A DNA stretch of 64,000 nucleotides from Myotis daubentonii. Lineage: Eukaryota > Chordata > Mammalia > Chiroptera > Vespertilionidae. Each line of letters begins with the position of its first letter. The stretch's first letter is position 1. This document shows positions 33,335 through 44,075 of the stretch, piece after piece. The notes under the pieces were generated by a model. It did not search any database. It was given only the letters and a program-made list of their open reading frames with translations, and was not told the DNA's origin. The stretch spans positions 148,773,549 through 148,837,548 of the forward strand of contig NC_081840.1 in assembly GCF_963259705.1 (NCBI RefSeq). The letters are read 5' to 3'. The translations under genes and the position numbers were made by a program.

Positions 33335-33450
33335 ATGTGTCTTATCTCCTCTCTTTGAGGCCAGAAGTTATGCCTTTTACAAAGTCAGTGCTTACCACAG
33401 TATATTACGTATTGTAAGTGCTGAATAAAAGTAAGCACTCAATAAAAGTT
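33335..33450 (+). repeat. L2 LINE 3'-end relic
   Basis: 'tctctttgaggccagaagttatgcctttta' then 'gtattgtaagtgctgaataaaagtaagcactcaataaaag' follows the L2 3' terminal order (product description-like 'gagggcagggactttgtct' block, then 'agtaggtgctcaataaat'). Confidence 0.5.
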
Positions 33451-34560
33451 ACAAATCAATTAATCCATAAAACAATCCCATTTAAAATTGCATCAAGATG
33501 AATTAAATATCTAACAATAAATTTAACCCAGTAGGTGGAAAACCTGTACAGTGAAACTATAAAACATTGATGAAAGAAATTGAAAAGAAACAAATAAATA
33601 TATAGATATTATGTGCCCATGAATTGGAAGAATTAATATTGTTAAAATAGCCATACTATCCAAACCAATCTACAGATCCAAATGCAATCCCTATCAAAAT
33701 TCCAATGGCATTTTTCACAAAATTTAAAAAAAAACAATCGTAAATTTGCGTGCAACCACAAATGCCCCTGAATAGCCAAGCAATCTTGAGAAAGAAAAAC
33801 AAAGCTGACAGCATCACACTTCATGCTTTCAGACTATATTACAAAGCAATAATAATCAAAACATGATTACTGAAAATGATATTTGCATAAAAAGAAACAC
33901 AATGATCAATGGAACAGAATAGAGAGCCCAGAAATAAACCTATACAGTCAATTAATTTACAACAAAAAAGCCAAGGATATACAATGATGAAAGAAAAGCC
34001 TCTTAAATAAATGGTATTAAAAAAAACTGGACAGCCACATACAAAAGATAGAAAGTAGATCGCTGTCTTACACTATACAAAAAAACAACCTAATCCAAAT
34101 TGAAATCATAAACTCCTGAGAGAAAACATTATTGCCTGACACTGGTCTTGGTAATAATGTTTTGGATTTGACACCAAAAGCAAGGCAACCAAAAGCAAAA
34201 ATAATCAAGTGGGACTACATCAAATTAAAAAGCTATGAACAACAAGGACACCATCAACAAATGAAAAGGCAACCCACCAAATGGAAGAAAATAACTGCAA
34301 ATCACATATGTGATAAGGGGTAAATACCCAAGATATAGAAAGAACTGATATAACTCAATAGCAAAAACCAAACAAGAAAAAAAACAACACACAAAATACA
34401 AAAAAATATATACAATTAAAAAGCGGGCATAAGATCTGAATAAATATTTTCCCAGAGAAGACATACAGATGGCCAACAGACATATAAAAAAATGTTCAAC
34501 ATCACTAATCAGGGGAATGTAATCAAAACCACAATGAGCTATCACCTCATATATATTAAA

Positions 34561-35021
34561 CTAGAGGCCTGGTACACAAAAATTTGTGCACTTGGGGGGG
34601 TTCCTCAGCCTGGCCTGTGCCTTCTCGCAATCTGGGACCCCTCGGGGGATGTCCACCTGCTGGCTTAGGCCCGCTCCCTGGGGGATCAGGCCTAAGCTGG
34701 CAGTCAGATATCCCTCTGGCAGCCCGGGAACCCTCAGGAGATGTCCACTTGCCAGCAGGGAGCAGGTCTAAGCTGCAGTCGGACATCCTTAGCGCTGCTG
34801 AGAAGGCGGGAGAGGCTCCCGCCACCACCGCTGTACTGGCAGTTGTCAGCCTGGCTTGTGGCTGAGCAGCGCTCCCCCTGTGGGAGCTCACTGACCACCA
34901 GGGGGCAGCTCCTGAATTGAGCATCTGCCCCCTGGTGGTCAGTGTGTGTCATAGTGACCAGTCATCCCCAGTCGTTCTGCTGTTAGGGTCAATTTGCATA
35001 TTACCCTTTTATTATATAGGA
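34561..35021 (-). mobile_element. Helitron unit B of a composite, with terminal hairpin
   Basis: On the minus strand it begins TCCTATATAATAAAAGGGTA and ends with hairpin GCACAAATTTTTGTG and ...AGGCCTCTAG; the next host base is T (complement of A34560). It carries the inverted pair CACTGACCACCAGGGGGCAG (34889-34908) and its exact complement (34925-34944). Its 5' end abuts unit A directly at 35021/35022 with no host DNA between. The 122-codon minus frame at 34556-34924 and plus frames of 61-93 codons reflect GC-rich composition; no transposase is present. Confidence 0.92.
34889..34944. promoter_or_regulatory. Inverted pair of CTCF-like motifs in the Helitron
   Basis: The left copy contains CCACCAGGGGGCAG, which agrees with the core of the CTCF recognition motif; the right copy is its exact reverse complement, 16 bases away. 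The arms are 20 bp and perfect. The motif match is seen directly; binding is inferred from the known consensus. The arms could also function only as a DNA hairpin. Confidence 0.6.
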
Positions 35022-35629
35022 TAGAGGCCTGGTGCATGGGTGGTGGCTGGCTGGTTTGCCCTGAAGGGTGTCCCGGATTAGGGTGGGTATCCCACTAGGG
35101 TGCCTGGCCAGCCTGGGTGAGGGTCTGAGGGCTGTTTTCAGGCTGGCCACACCCCCTTCAGGGTAGGGGTTCCCACTGGGATGCCTGGCCAGCCTGGGTG
35201 AGGGGCTGATGGCTGTTTGCAGGCTGGTCAAGCCCCACAGTGGGGACCCTCCCTCCATGGGGGTGTGGCCAGCCTGGGTGAGGAGCTGAGGGCTGTTTTT
35301 CAGACTGGTCACACCCCCTTCTGGGTGGGGGTCCCGCTGGGGTGCCTGGCCAGCCTGGGTGAGGGGCTGATGGACGTTTTCAGGCTGGCCACAGCCGCGG
35401 GCTGGAAGCAAGTATCTAGGATTTATTTAACTTCTATAATTGAAACTTTGTAGCCTTGAGCGGAGCTCAGGGCCTTCCAGGGCAGGCAGGAAGCTTGACT
35501 TCCTCCATCGCTGGGGGCAACCTAAGCCTCTTGCTCACTCCAGCTCTGTGGCCGCTGCCATCTTTGTGACAGAGTGACAGAGTGAGGGGGTGATGGTTAA
35601 TTTGCATATTATTCTTTTCTTAAATAGGA
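35022..35629 (-). mobile_element. Helitron unit A of a composite, terminator hairpin missing
   Basis: On the minus strand it begins TCCTATTTAAGAAAAGAATA after host A (complement of T35630) and ends ...GGTGCACC-type ACCCATGCACCAGGCCTCTA, where normally a hairpin and CTAG stand. Only one possible hairpin arm is present and the last G is absent; unit B's TCC follows. Inside are about four copies of an 80-81 bp repeat built on 'gcctggccagcctgggtgag' (near 35101, 35182, 35262 and 35343). The 136-codon minus frame and 78-codon plus frame are translations of these repeats. Confidence 0.88.
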
Positions 35630-36384
35630 TTGGTTATTATAAGAAAGACAAGAAATAATAAGGTTTGGTGAGAATGTGAAGTAAAGGGAACCTTTGTGCA
35701 CTGTTGATGGGAATGTAAAGAGTGCATCCCATAGTGAAAACAGTATGGAGGTTCCTCAAAAAATTAAAAATAGAACTACCATTTGACCCAGCAATTCTAC
35801 TTGTGGATATTTACCCAAAGGAAACAAAATCACTATCTCAAAAAGATATCTGCAACCCCATGTTCACTACAGCATTACTTGCAATAGCCAAGACATGGAA
35901 ACAAGCAACCAATGGATGAATAGATCAAGAAAATGTGGCATACATGTTCAGTTAACATTATTCAGCCATAAAAAAAGGATATCCTGCCATTTGAGACAAC
36001 ATGGTTGGACTGGAGGGCATTATGTTAAGTGAGATAAGTCAGACAGAGAAAGATAAATATTGTGTGATTTCGTTTTTATGTCGAATCTGAAAAAACAAAA
36101 CAAAAAAAGGAACTCAGAGAATAGATTGGTAGTTGCCAGAATCAGAGTGGGTGAAATGGGTGAAGGTTATCAAAAAGGAGAAACTTCCAATTATAAAGTA
36201 AATAAGTCCTGGGGGTGTAAGGTATAGCATGCTGGCATAGTTAAAATAAACATGTGGTAATCATTTTGCAATATATACGTATATCAAATCATAATGGTGT
36301 GCACCTAAAACTATCTCAGCACAAAATTAATCTGTTGCCTCAATTGATTTTGGGAAAAGCCTAGCTTTAGATAAAGTTCACTAA

Positions 36385-36480
36385 TTCATTATAATAATAT
36401 ATACTGAGCTTTTATTAACAAGAACTATTCTGGGAATAAAATGATGAATAAAGAAAATGTCACCCTTATTGCAATAAGGG
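36385..36480 (-). repeat. L2-like relic, reverse orientation
   Basis: 'ttcattataataatatatactgagcttttattaacaagaactattctgggaataaaatgatgaataaa' resembles the reverse L2 3' end ('tattgagc...ctattctagg... gatacaa'). It is weak. Confidence 0.35.
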
Positions 36481-36515
36481 AAGCAAGAGGAAGAGAAAGA
36501 TATAAAATCAGAAAT

Positions 36516-36518
36516 TAT

Positions 36519-36563
<45 letters not shown>

Positions 36564-36583
36564 TACACACACACACACACACA
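36516..36583. repeat. (TA)n(CA)n compound microsatellite
   Basis: TATATA runs interrupted by one AAATA pass into ACAC repeats. The 67-codon reverse frame with alternating C-V and Y-I is the translation of this repeat. Confidence 0.95.
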
Positions 36584-36689
36584 ATCGAGCAACTGATTGA
36601 AATGAACTGCTTCCTTTGGTTCCATCAATCCATTCTATCTACATGGTCTGTTATCACCAAGAGAATGAAAATAAGCAATAACCCTTATG

Positions 36690-37290
36690 GTAGATTATGT
36701 TAATAGCCTAATTCCTGCACTTTGCAATTCCTCCAGTAAAGAGAAGGAGAATATTTCTCTTCTCCTTGACTTTGAATTTCTCATGTGACATGCTTTGATC
36801 AATAGAAGACCAGTGGGTGTGATGTAACCCCACCCATTTATTTATTTTTTAATAACTCTTTATTGTTGAAAGTATTGCATATGTCCCCTTTTTTTCTCCC
36901 ACTGACCCCCTCCAGCCCGCCCTCACCCCCATGCCCCAGGCCTTCATTGCCCTATTGTCTGTGTCCATGGGTTATGAATTGACACCCCCCCCCCTTTAAA
37001 ACATTGATGTGCATATTGGTGATTGAGCTTGCTCTCTTACACTTACACCACTGATAATAGGAATATGCGAGGCCTAACCCAGTGTCCTAGCAGGAGAAAG
37101 AGGGACATGTGAAGCAGAGTAGCCCCAGGGAATTTCCCTAGATGAGCCCAGTCTAGATCTGCTGACCTCCATTTGACCCACAAACATACGAGCTTAATAA
37201 ATGCTTTTTGTTTTATGTCACAGAGATAGTGTGGCTGCTTGTTACACAACATTACTGTAGCAATAACTGACTGATACATGGAGTGAAATA
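36690..37290 (+). repeat. MaLR-like LTR relic, split by an L1 fragment
   Basis: The left part (36690-36835) includes 'tccttgactttgaatttctcatgtgacatgctttgatcaatagaagaccagtgggtgtgatg', and the right part (37030-37290) includes 'gagcccagtctagatctgctgacc', 'gcttaataaatgctttttgttttatgtcacagagatagtgtggctgcttgttacacaac' and 'gcaataactgactgatac'. The order resembles older MLT1-type LTRs. The reverse L1 3' end between them is a later insertion. The subfamily is not determined. Confidence 0.5.
36838..36995 (-). repeat. L1 3' UTR end, reverse orientation
   Basis: 'ttttttaataactctttattgttgaaagtattgcatatgtcccc' followed by a C-rich stretch and 'ccctattgtctgtgtccatgggttatgaa' matches the reverse complement of the bat L1 3' end. 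It shares this order with the fragments at 22.7 and 43.9 kb. Confidence 0.82.
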
Positions 37291-38129
37291 AATGTAGTAG
37301 AATGTGCCTAGACATATAATTTAGGTGTTCCAATCTCAACAGTAAAAACTAAAACCCAATAATATAAATTGCATAAATGGAAGAGCTAAGTGGAACATCA
37401 GTCCAGTTCTCATTACCAGACTTCTTATCCTGACCAAAGGGAAGTTCATGACTCAGCCCTAAGACCTTGCTAAAATTTACCGTTTCCCAGACTGTCATAC
37501 TGAACAGATCATGACAAACAGAAGCCAAGGAAAATAAATGAAATTCGTGTTTTACAGGGTCCCACATGCTGTGGTGTTTTCAAACCCACATGCATCCACC
37601 AAGAAGCACTTAGAATGTTTTATTCTGAAAACAAATCATAGCAAGAATAGAGTACAGAACAAAAATCAGCTCAACAAGTCACCCCAGATGTTTTTCATTT
37701 TCTTGTATTCTATAAAGGAAGTGAATGTGGCATAGTATTCTTGGCTCCTAGCATAGAGACTTCTAGCTATTCTTTTTAATTTCATATTTACAGAGAGCTT
37801 GTGTTACCCTCTGTACTGCCTCTGAAATAGCAACAGAAGTAGAGGAAATAATCCACTGAGAAATAAATGCTGTATCTTTCCTAGTGTAATGGGTTTGGAT
37901 CATGCTCCATTCCTAATACAAAGATGTTCTCTGTGTACACAGGTTAATGGGATCTGCCAGAGAGAAGATAATGTACCTCCATTACAGGGGGATGAGGCCT
38001 CTGACAAACCACTATTGCAATGCTGAAGGGAAACTCATTCAGACAGCCTTCTGTATTCTTTAAGTTAAAAGTAACAGTTAAAGGCATGTACACAGTATAG
38101 ATGCCTACTTAACGTTAGCTATCTACCTC
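37291..38129. other. Unassigned sequence, no gene seen
   Basis: No gene or repeat recognised. Frames at 37349-37567 (minus) and 37538-37735 (plus) lack known domains. Confidence 0.45.
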
Positions 38130-38225
38130 ACACCCACCCCACACCCCTGGGAGGGTCAATGGGGGGTAAAAAGAGGGACATCTATAATACTTTCAATAAT
38201 AAAGATAAATTTCTAAAAATAAAGT
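38130..38225 (+). repeat. L1 3' end, strongly truncated
   Basis: 'gggagggtcaatggggggtaaaaagagggacatctataatactttcaataataaagata' is the last part of the bat L1 3' UTR (compare the 49.96-50.02 kb copy, 'gagaggtcaatgggggg... acatatgtaatactttaaacaataaag'). Confidence 0.82.
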
Positions 38226-38332
38226 TATCTATCTAAAAACAAAAAAGATAAATCTCTCTCAGTTTGGAATATATAAAAATATAAAAACATCACATGTATT
38301 ATAATATATGCATATATGTGTATGTGTAAGAG

Positions 38333-38340
38333 TGTGTGTG

Positions 38341-38371
<31 letters not shown>

Positions 38372-38372
38372 T
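38333..38372. repeat. (GT/TA)n microsatellite
   Basis: A GTGTGT start followed by TATATA runs with single G interruptions. Frames on both strands rich in Y and I are its translations. A second short TA run lies at about 38934-38951. Confidence 0.9.
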
Positions 38373-38375
38373 TCA

Positions 38376-40925
38376 TATATTTTATATGTGTTAAATGTGT
38401 TTACCCTAATATGACTATACATACAAGCACAAGTCATGTATCCTCAATTGCATCTCTACCAGGATTCTATACAATGAATGTGACCATACTCTCCACTTCA
38501 AATCTTTTGGAAGAAGGTTGTCTTTTCTTTTTTTCCGTTTTTTTTTCATTGTCCTCAGAAATACAGCGTCTATCATTTATAAAAATTTAGTGCTGCTCAT
38601 GGGTACAGTGAAGCCATTTGAAAGCATCTTCTGTGCATGTAAAAGGACAGACAAATGTGCTCCGTCTCACATATCTTACACATCAAATCGACTATCTCTG
38701 TAATAAACTGAACAAGAAAGCTATGGTTCTCCTGACAAACACAGAAAATCAGTCCACTGTTGAGACATTTTGATTATCAATGTGTAAATATCAATAGGTG
38801 GCAGAGTAATTTTAGAGAGGTTAGTCTTTGACATAATTATCTTGTAATGTTAAAATTCAAAGACTTTTAAATAAATAATATTGCTATTTCTTGTTATTCA
38901 TGGTCCATTTAAAATTTATCAAATTTATATCAAATTTATATATATATATAAAATCCCACAAACACATATAAACTATGTGCTTGAATATTAAATATTGAAA
39001 GCCACATGGCAATATTTTTAAATTTCATATTAAAATTTGAAAGCACTAATTGGAAAACATCTAAATTAAAAACCTATATCCTATTTTAATATTACTAATA
39101 ATATACAGGCTGTTTCTAAACTTTTATTCCATTTAAAATCCGGGCCAACACCTTAATCCAGAATATTTGAAATCAATGAATTTCTAAGATTTAATACCTG
39201 ACCATATGCTGAGTACTAGTACAGATTCAAGGTGACTGACTCAACAGATAAATAAGCTATTCATCTGTCAAAATATTTTATATTCCATGAAATGAAATAA
39301 TTATCAGGTACCAGTGGAATGCCACTCTAATATAAGCTAAGATTATTCATAATACACATGAAACTTTAACACGTTCCCAGTGGTATATCCAGCCCATATA
39401 TTTTCTCATTAATAAAAAACTATTTTAAACAAGCTCTGATCCTTGATAACAACAAGACTTTTTATTTTTCTTGGATTGTATATATCTTAAAATTAATTAT
39501 TTCTTGTAATTTTGTATCAGCTGTTTGCCTTTGAAGCTTTTCCTAGTTTATCTTACCCCAGCTGTTTCAGAGATGGGCTCTGGCCAATGCTTACTTCATT
39601 TGTAGCCTCTTTGACCCAATACAACATGACCAGGAAGGCCCCCTTCAGAAATAACTCATCTCTTCTCGGCTTCCTGAACAGTAAAGTCAACCTTATCAAC
39701 CATATCAAACTCTCCTTATTCACAGACACAAAACTGATGTATAGCTATTAATACTATGCACTTAATTAGGAGAAAACCAATGTTTTAAGACTCATTACAT
39801 TTTATCATTCTGGCAGGCTTGTTGACATCTGACTTTACTCTTTTTAAATGTTCCAAAGGAACGTTATTATTACTGCAGAGAGAGACTCCTTTGGCCTCTT
39901 AAGTTCACTGATAACTGGCTAAAACTCACTAAATAGCCAAGTTCTCTAGAGAAACTCGTGAAAGATTATGGAGCACATCAAGGAAATGGATGTCACCCAG
40001 CACTAACCTGCTTACAGTCCATGCTAGCACTAGAGCCTCGCTTTTTAACAGACACGGCAAAGTGTTATGGATGAATCTGTTTCAGCTGTGATGAAAAAAA
40101 TGTTTCAAAATCCATAAAATCACTATGCTTGCCATGCCCACACTTAAAATGCTTCGTAATGTAAATCTTTAATATTGCCACAAATGTCTAGGATGCTTCC
40201 CTGAAGACTTCTAATGTGTCCATTTGTGAAGAATCTGTCAGATTCTTGAGATTATGCTGGTACTTGAAACCAGGATAATAAAGCAGAGCTCTTGCTTTGA
40301 ACACTAAACACTTCTCTGTACAGCATTTATAAATTGCAGTTGGGGACTGAATCCATGCTAAACCAAATCTACATGGTCACCTGAACAGAGAAAGAAAATG
40401 TATCCTGTTGGGAACACAGGGAACGTTGTAAACTGTGACTGTTGAGAGAGCTGAACTGCTAGCCTGAGAATTTGATCAGTGTGGCCAAGTTCATATCCTT
40501 GTTTCACCTTCCATTTTCTTGCATTATTACACCTGACAGTGTATAAAAGAACTATACAGAATTTTTAAAGAATGTAAAGGGCCTTTAGTCAACTAGTTCT
40601 TTAAAAAAGGGTTTGTTAACTTCATTTAACAAATTTCATTATTTCTGACTTAATTTTAAAGTGATAATTGGTAAAAATCCATATTCCTTTCATGTTTCTA
40701 CTACCATGGTACATACTTGAAATTACATTTCCAAAAAATGGCACTATAAATATAAATGAGCTATATATAATTCAATCATATTTTCCCCTTTGAAGCAAAG
40801 TCCTTATATAAAATTACTTTCCTGAAGAAAAACCTAATGCCCAACTTTTTATAGAAAATGAACATAAATGTTAAATTTGTTATTAACTATAGTTCAATAT
40901 AGTAATACAAATAAGTATACTCTTT
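38376..40925. other. Unassigned sequence, no gene seen
   Basis: About 2.5 kb with no recognised repeat or gene. A 79-codon plus frame at 39512-39751 has no recognisable domain. The region lacks young repeats, so it may hold unique sequence under constraint, but I see no specific motif cluster. Confidence 0.4.
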
Positions 40926-40929
40926 ATAG

Positions 40930-41098
40930 CGGCCATTTGGGATGTTTCCAAATATTCTCTGGTTAATTCTCCTTGCCTGTATTAAGATTGTACTTCCCTA
41001 CCCCTGGGAAGGCAGTGACTTGATTTGGCCAATGAAATGTGAGTAAAAGTGACCAAAAGTCACTTGCAGTTGGGAGCTTTAAAAGCCAGTGTATAGAC
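40930..41098 (+). repeat. LTR-like relic hosting the hAT element
   Basis: 'cttccctacccctgggaaggcagtgacttgatttggccaatgaaatgtgagtaaaagtgaccaaaagtcacttgcagttgggagctttaaaagccagtgt' resembles a segment common in older MaLR-type LTRs ('ttggccaatgaaatgtgagcagaagtgac... cttccaggc... ttaagagcc'). Assignment is tentative. Confidence 0.45.
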
Positions 41099-41320
41099 CA
41101 GCCGTGGGCAAACTACGGCCCGCGGGCCGGATCCGGCCCGTTTGAAATGAATAAAACTAAAAAAAAAAAAAAAAAAAAGACCGTACCCTTTTATGTAATG
41201 ATGTTTACTTTGAATTTATATTAGTTCACACAAACACTCCATCCATGCTTTTGTTCCGGCCCTCCGGTCCAGTTTAAGAACCCATTGTGGCCCTCGAGTC
41301 AAAAAGTTTGCCCACCCCTA
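41099..41320. mobile_element. Miniature hAT-type DNA element (222 bp)
   Basis: The left end CAGCCGTGGGCAAACTACGG and the complement of the right end (TAGGGGTGGGCAAAC) are inverted repeats with two or three changes. The exact 8-bp duplication GTATAGAC lies at 41091-41098 and 41321-41328. A second inner signature, GGCCCGCGGGCC near 41117-41128, is a perfect palindrome. An A-run of about 20 follows at 41159-41178. No transposase is encoded. Confidence 0.93.
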
Positions 41321-41384
41321 GTATAGACAGTAGTGTGTAAAGACTTGGGGGGTTAGGGGGCTGGGTATGTGTGGGATTTGGAAA

Positions 41385-41520
41385 TGAAAAATAAATGAAA
41401 AAACAAAATAGAAACAGATTTATAGAACTGGTGGTTGACGGAGGGGAGAGGGCGTTGGGGGATGGGTGAGAGTGGTAAAAGGACTAAGAAACATAATAGG
41501 GGAAAATAAGGACAGTCATC
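41385..41520 (+). repeat. L1 3' UTR fragment
   Basis: 'gaaacagatttatagaactggtggttgacggaggggagagggcgttgggggatgggtgagagtgg' follows a standard L1 3' UTR order ('...gatggttgccagaggggagggggttgggg... gggtgaaaaaggtgaagg'). Confidence 0.6.
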
Positions 41521-43870
41521 TTAGATCATAAAATGAAAGGCTTGTATTGAATATAGAAGACAGAGGGTTCTGGGTTCCTGATACTGTCAAGCTGCCAGAC
41601 CACCCTGACCATTGCCCAGGCTTACGAGAGAAGATAAATACTTCTATTTTGATGCTCAGTGCATTTTTATCTTCTCTGTTGCCTTAGAAAAACCTGTAAC
41701 CTATCTAATAAAGTTCCATCTAACACTTTCCTCAAATATAATTCAGGGGCTCTTGACAACATATTTAATTTACCCAACACCCTTTTTCTGAAGAGTTCAA
41801 TTCACTCTCCACTATTTTTCATCATCATCTCTGATGTAATATAGTAACAATGCTTTACATTTGGCTCAGACCCCAGGTCCCATGACCAAGATGCTCACAT
41901 CAGGCTGCTTTCTGCCCTGGAAAATAACATCTGGTTCTGCTTCACTACTGCGAGGCAAGCTAAATTTCCAGTTTTCAAAAACCAAGAACGAGATGATTTT
42001 AACCCATTTTTCAGACAAATTTGTTTTCATTCATAAGTCCTTTCAAAAAAAAAATAGACTTAATATGTAGGAAAAGTGATTTAATAGATAGCAACTTGGG
42101 TTTTTCCCTAAAGTTATCTTATGATACAAAATGGTTAACATCCTTCTGTTGTACACAACTCACCCATAATAAATGCTTCCTCATGTAATAAAAATAGGTG
42201 CAGATATCTGTGGAGTACTTTCACCTCTTTGGAAAGAAAAGCACTACAGAACATAAACATTCTGTGGCTCTCTCGTTTCCCTTGGCTCTCCATTTCTCCG
42301 TATAAAAGGGGGTAATTATACCTGCCACAAACTATTTCATGCTTATGGTATGAAGATAAATGAGATAACCTATATAAGAAAGCATTTTGTGCTCTTAGGA
42401 AAGAATAAATGCTCCTAAATCCAAGATGGTATAATTCTTTATAATGTTTTCCAGGGATGCTCTGAACAGCTCCAGAGAGGTCGTTACCCACAACAAACTT
42501 TTGGCACTAAAGGAACCACCTTTCTAAAAAAAAATTCATCCCTTGCACCTGACAACACTTTTCCATTAATTGGGGGTAAGTCCAGATGCCGTTCTGTTTG
42601 GTCATCTCCAGTGCTCTAAAAGGATCCAGATTTCTCACTTCGATTTCTTGCACCAATGAAATGAACAAAAAGCCCTCTAAATCACAGGGGTTTCAGTTGA
42701 CAGGTTAACAGTGAGACGCATTTCAATCAACTTCAAATGCAAAGCAGATTTGGCAAGAACCAGGGAAGGGATAAGTGGGAAGAGGAAAGGCCCAGTGGCA
42801 GTCTGACAACTCCCTCATGTCTACTGTCTGCTGCAATAATCAGAGACCCCCAAGGACCCAGCCAATCAGCTGAACTTGGCCTCAAACTCGACCAAATGGG
42901 GTTCTTTTCGTTGCTGTCCCTTCGCTATGTGCAGAAGTCTCTTTAGATACCTAATTTATGCAGAGAATTTAGAAGTAAAATGGATTGCAAACAAAAAAGC
43001 CGGAATTTTATCAATCCAACCCATCATTTACATCCCTTAACTTGATAGCCAACACATGAGTGACCCTAGTTAACCTCCAGTTTACCCTCCTGCTGGGGTT
43101 AACAGACTTCTTCACTTCCCAGTGAAGTACCAAATGTTTGTGTGTGCCCCATGCTGTTTTAGGAAGTTGCCAAACGAAGAAATCAGCAATGAGTATGCCA
43201 GCTGCCTTTGGACCTCACTGTGTGTATATGTGATACAGCTGAGTCGAGGCATCTCCTGTCAGATCATCCATTAGGTCTGGGGGTAGAGGGAGAAACTCTG
43301 ACGTCTTGGCAGTCTTCCTGAAGCAGTTACAGTGATGTAAGGTAATATCAGAGTCTGTGGAATTGGGAGGGCATCTTTTGCGGTCCTCACCACAATTCTA
43401 TTTGTACTCCTGAAGGGTTGTCCCTAGGCTTCTATCACTGACAACACACTTAGGGCAAAGCTCAGGGGTTGAATGTCACTTTTCATTGAAATTTCTCAAA
43501 ATGCTAATTTCCTATTGCATTGTTTTTCCTTAAACAAATGTTAGTGAGAAAACAGCAACTTATCTGTTTAGATAATGAGGTCTTCAATTTAATAGGCTAA
43601 CTATTGTTTTGAAATAAGCACTAAACATTGTCCCATAATTCGACATTTGTCCTAATTTTATTCACAGTGAGTTAGTGATTGCTAGCAATAGCTGCTGTCG
43701 CTCACTAAAGAATATTCAGGATATTTAAAAAGTTAGAAACAACAGAAGTGAATATTTAATTTACAATTTACCCAAATAGACATGTACAGATTTTACAGAT
43801 CAGTCCTAACTACACAGTGCTACCAATAACAACAGCAGAGCATGCTCTATTAAAAAGTTGCTTCTCTGTT
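41521..43870. other. Mostly unassigned; possible MIR near 42280-42420
   Basis: No gene recognised. 'tccatttctccgtataaaagggggtaattatacctgccac' and 'gataaatgagataacctatataagaaagcattttgtgctc' resemble a forward MIR body. The 118-codon minus frame at 42135-42491 overlaps this and lacks a known domain. Confidence 0.4.
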
Positions 43871-43881
43871 TTTTCTTTTCT

Positions 43882-44075
43882 TTTAAATTTATCTTTATTG
43901 TTGCAAGTATTATACATGTCCCCCTTTTTCCCCATTGACCTCCTCCACACTGCACCCATTCTCCCCCCTACCAGGCCTTTACAACACTATTGTCTATGTC
44001 CATGGGTTATGCATATATGCACATAACTTCTTTGGTTAATCTCTCCCAATCCACCCACCCACCCACCTCCTAAAG
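43882..44075 (-). repeat. L1 3' UTR end, reverse orientation
   Basis: 'ttttaaatttatctttattgttgcaagtattatacatgtcccc', C-rich spacer, 'ccaggcctttacaacactattgtctatgtccatgggttatgcatatatgc' and a CCCACC repeat are the reverse complement of the bat L1 3' end. Confidence 0.85.

Larger units (their letters stand above)
33465..36335 (+). mobile_element. L1 ORF2-3' UTR fragment split by a composite Helitron
   Basis: Left part 33465-34560 contains 'aacaataaatttaacccagtagg', 'ccatactatccaaaccaatctacagatccaaatgcaatccctatcaaaattccaatgg' and 'ttcaacatcactaatc', all ORF2. After the Helitrons, 35630-36335 continues 'tggttattataagaaagacaagaaataataagg', 'ctaccatttgacccagcaattctac' and the 3' UTR 'aacttccaattataaagtaaataagtcctgggggtgtaagg'. 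The two parts rejoin at the expected position with no lost bases that I can detect. The 106-codon minus frame and short plus frames within are not host genes. Confidence 0.9.

Noticed and set aside
34584..34865. 93-codon GC-rich plus-strand frame and an overlapping 122-codon minus-strand frame
   Set aside because: They lie in a Helitron without Rep or helicase motifs; open frames on both strands are due to low stop-codon density in GC-rich DNA.
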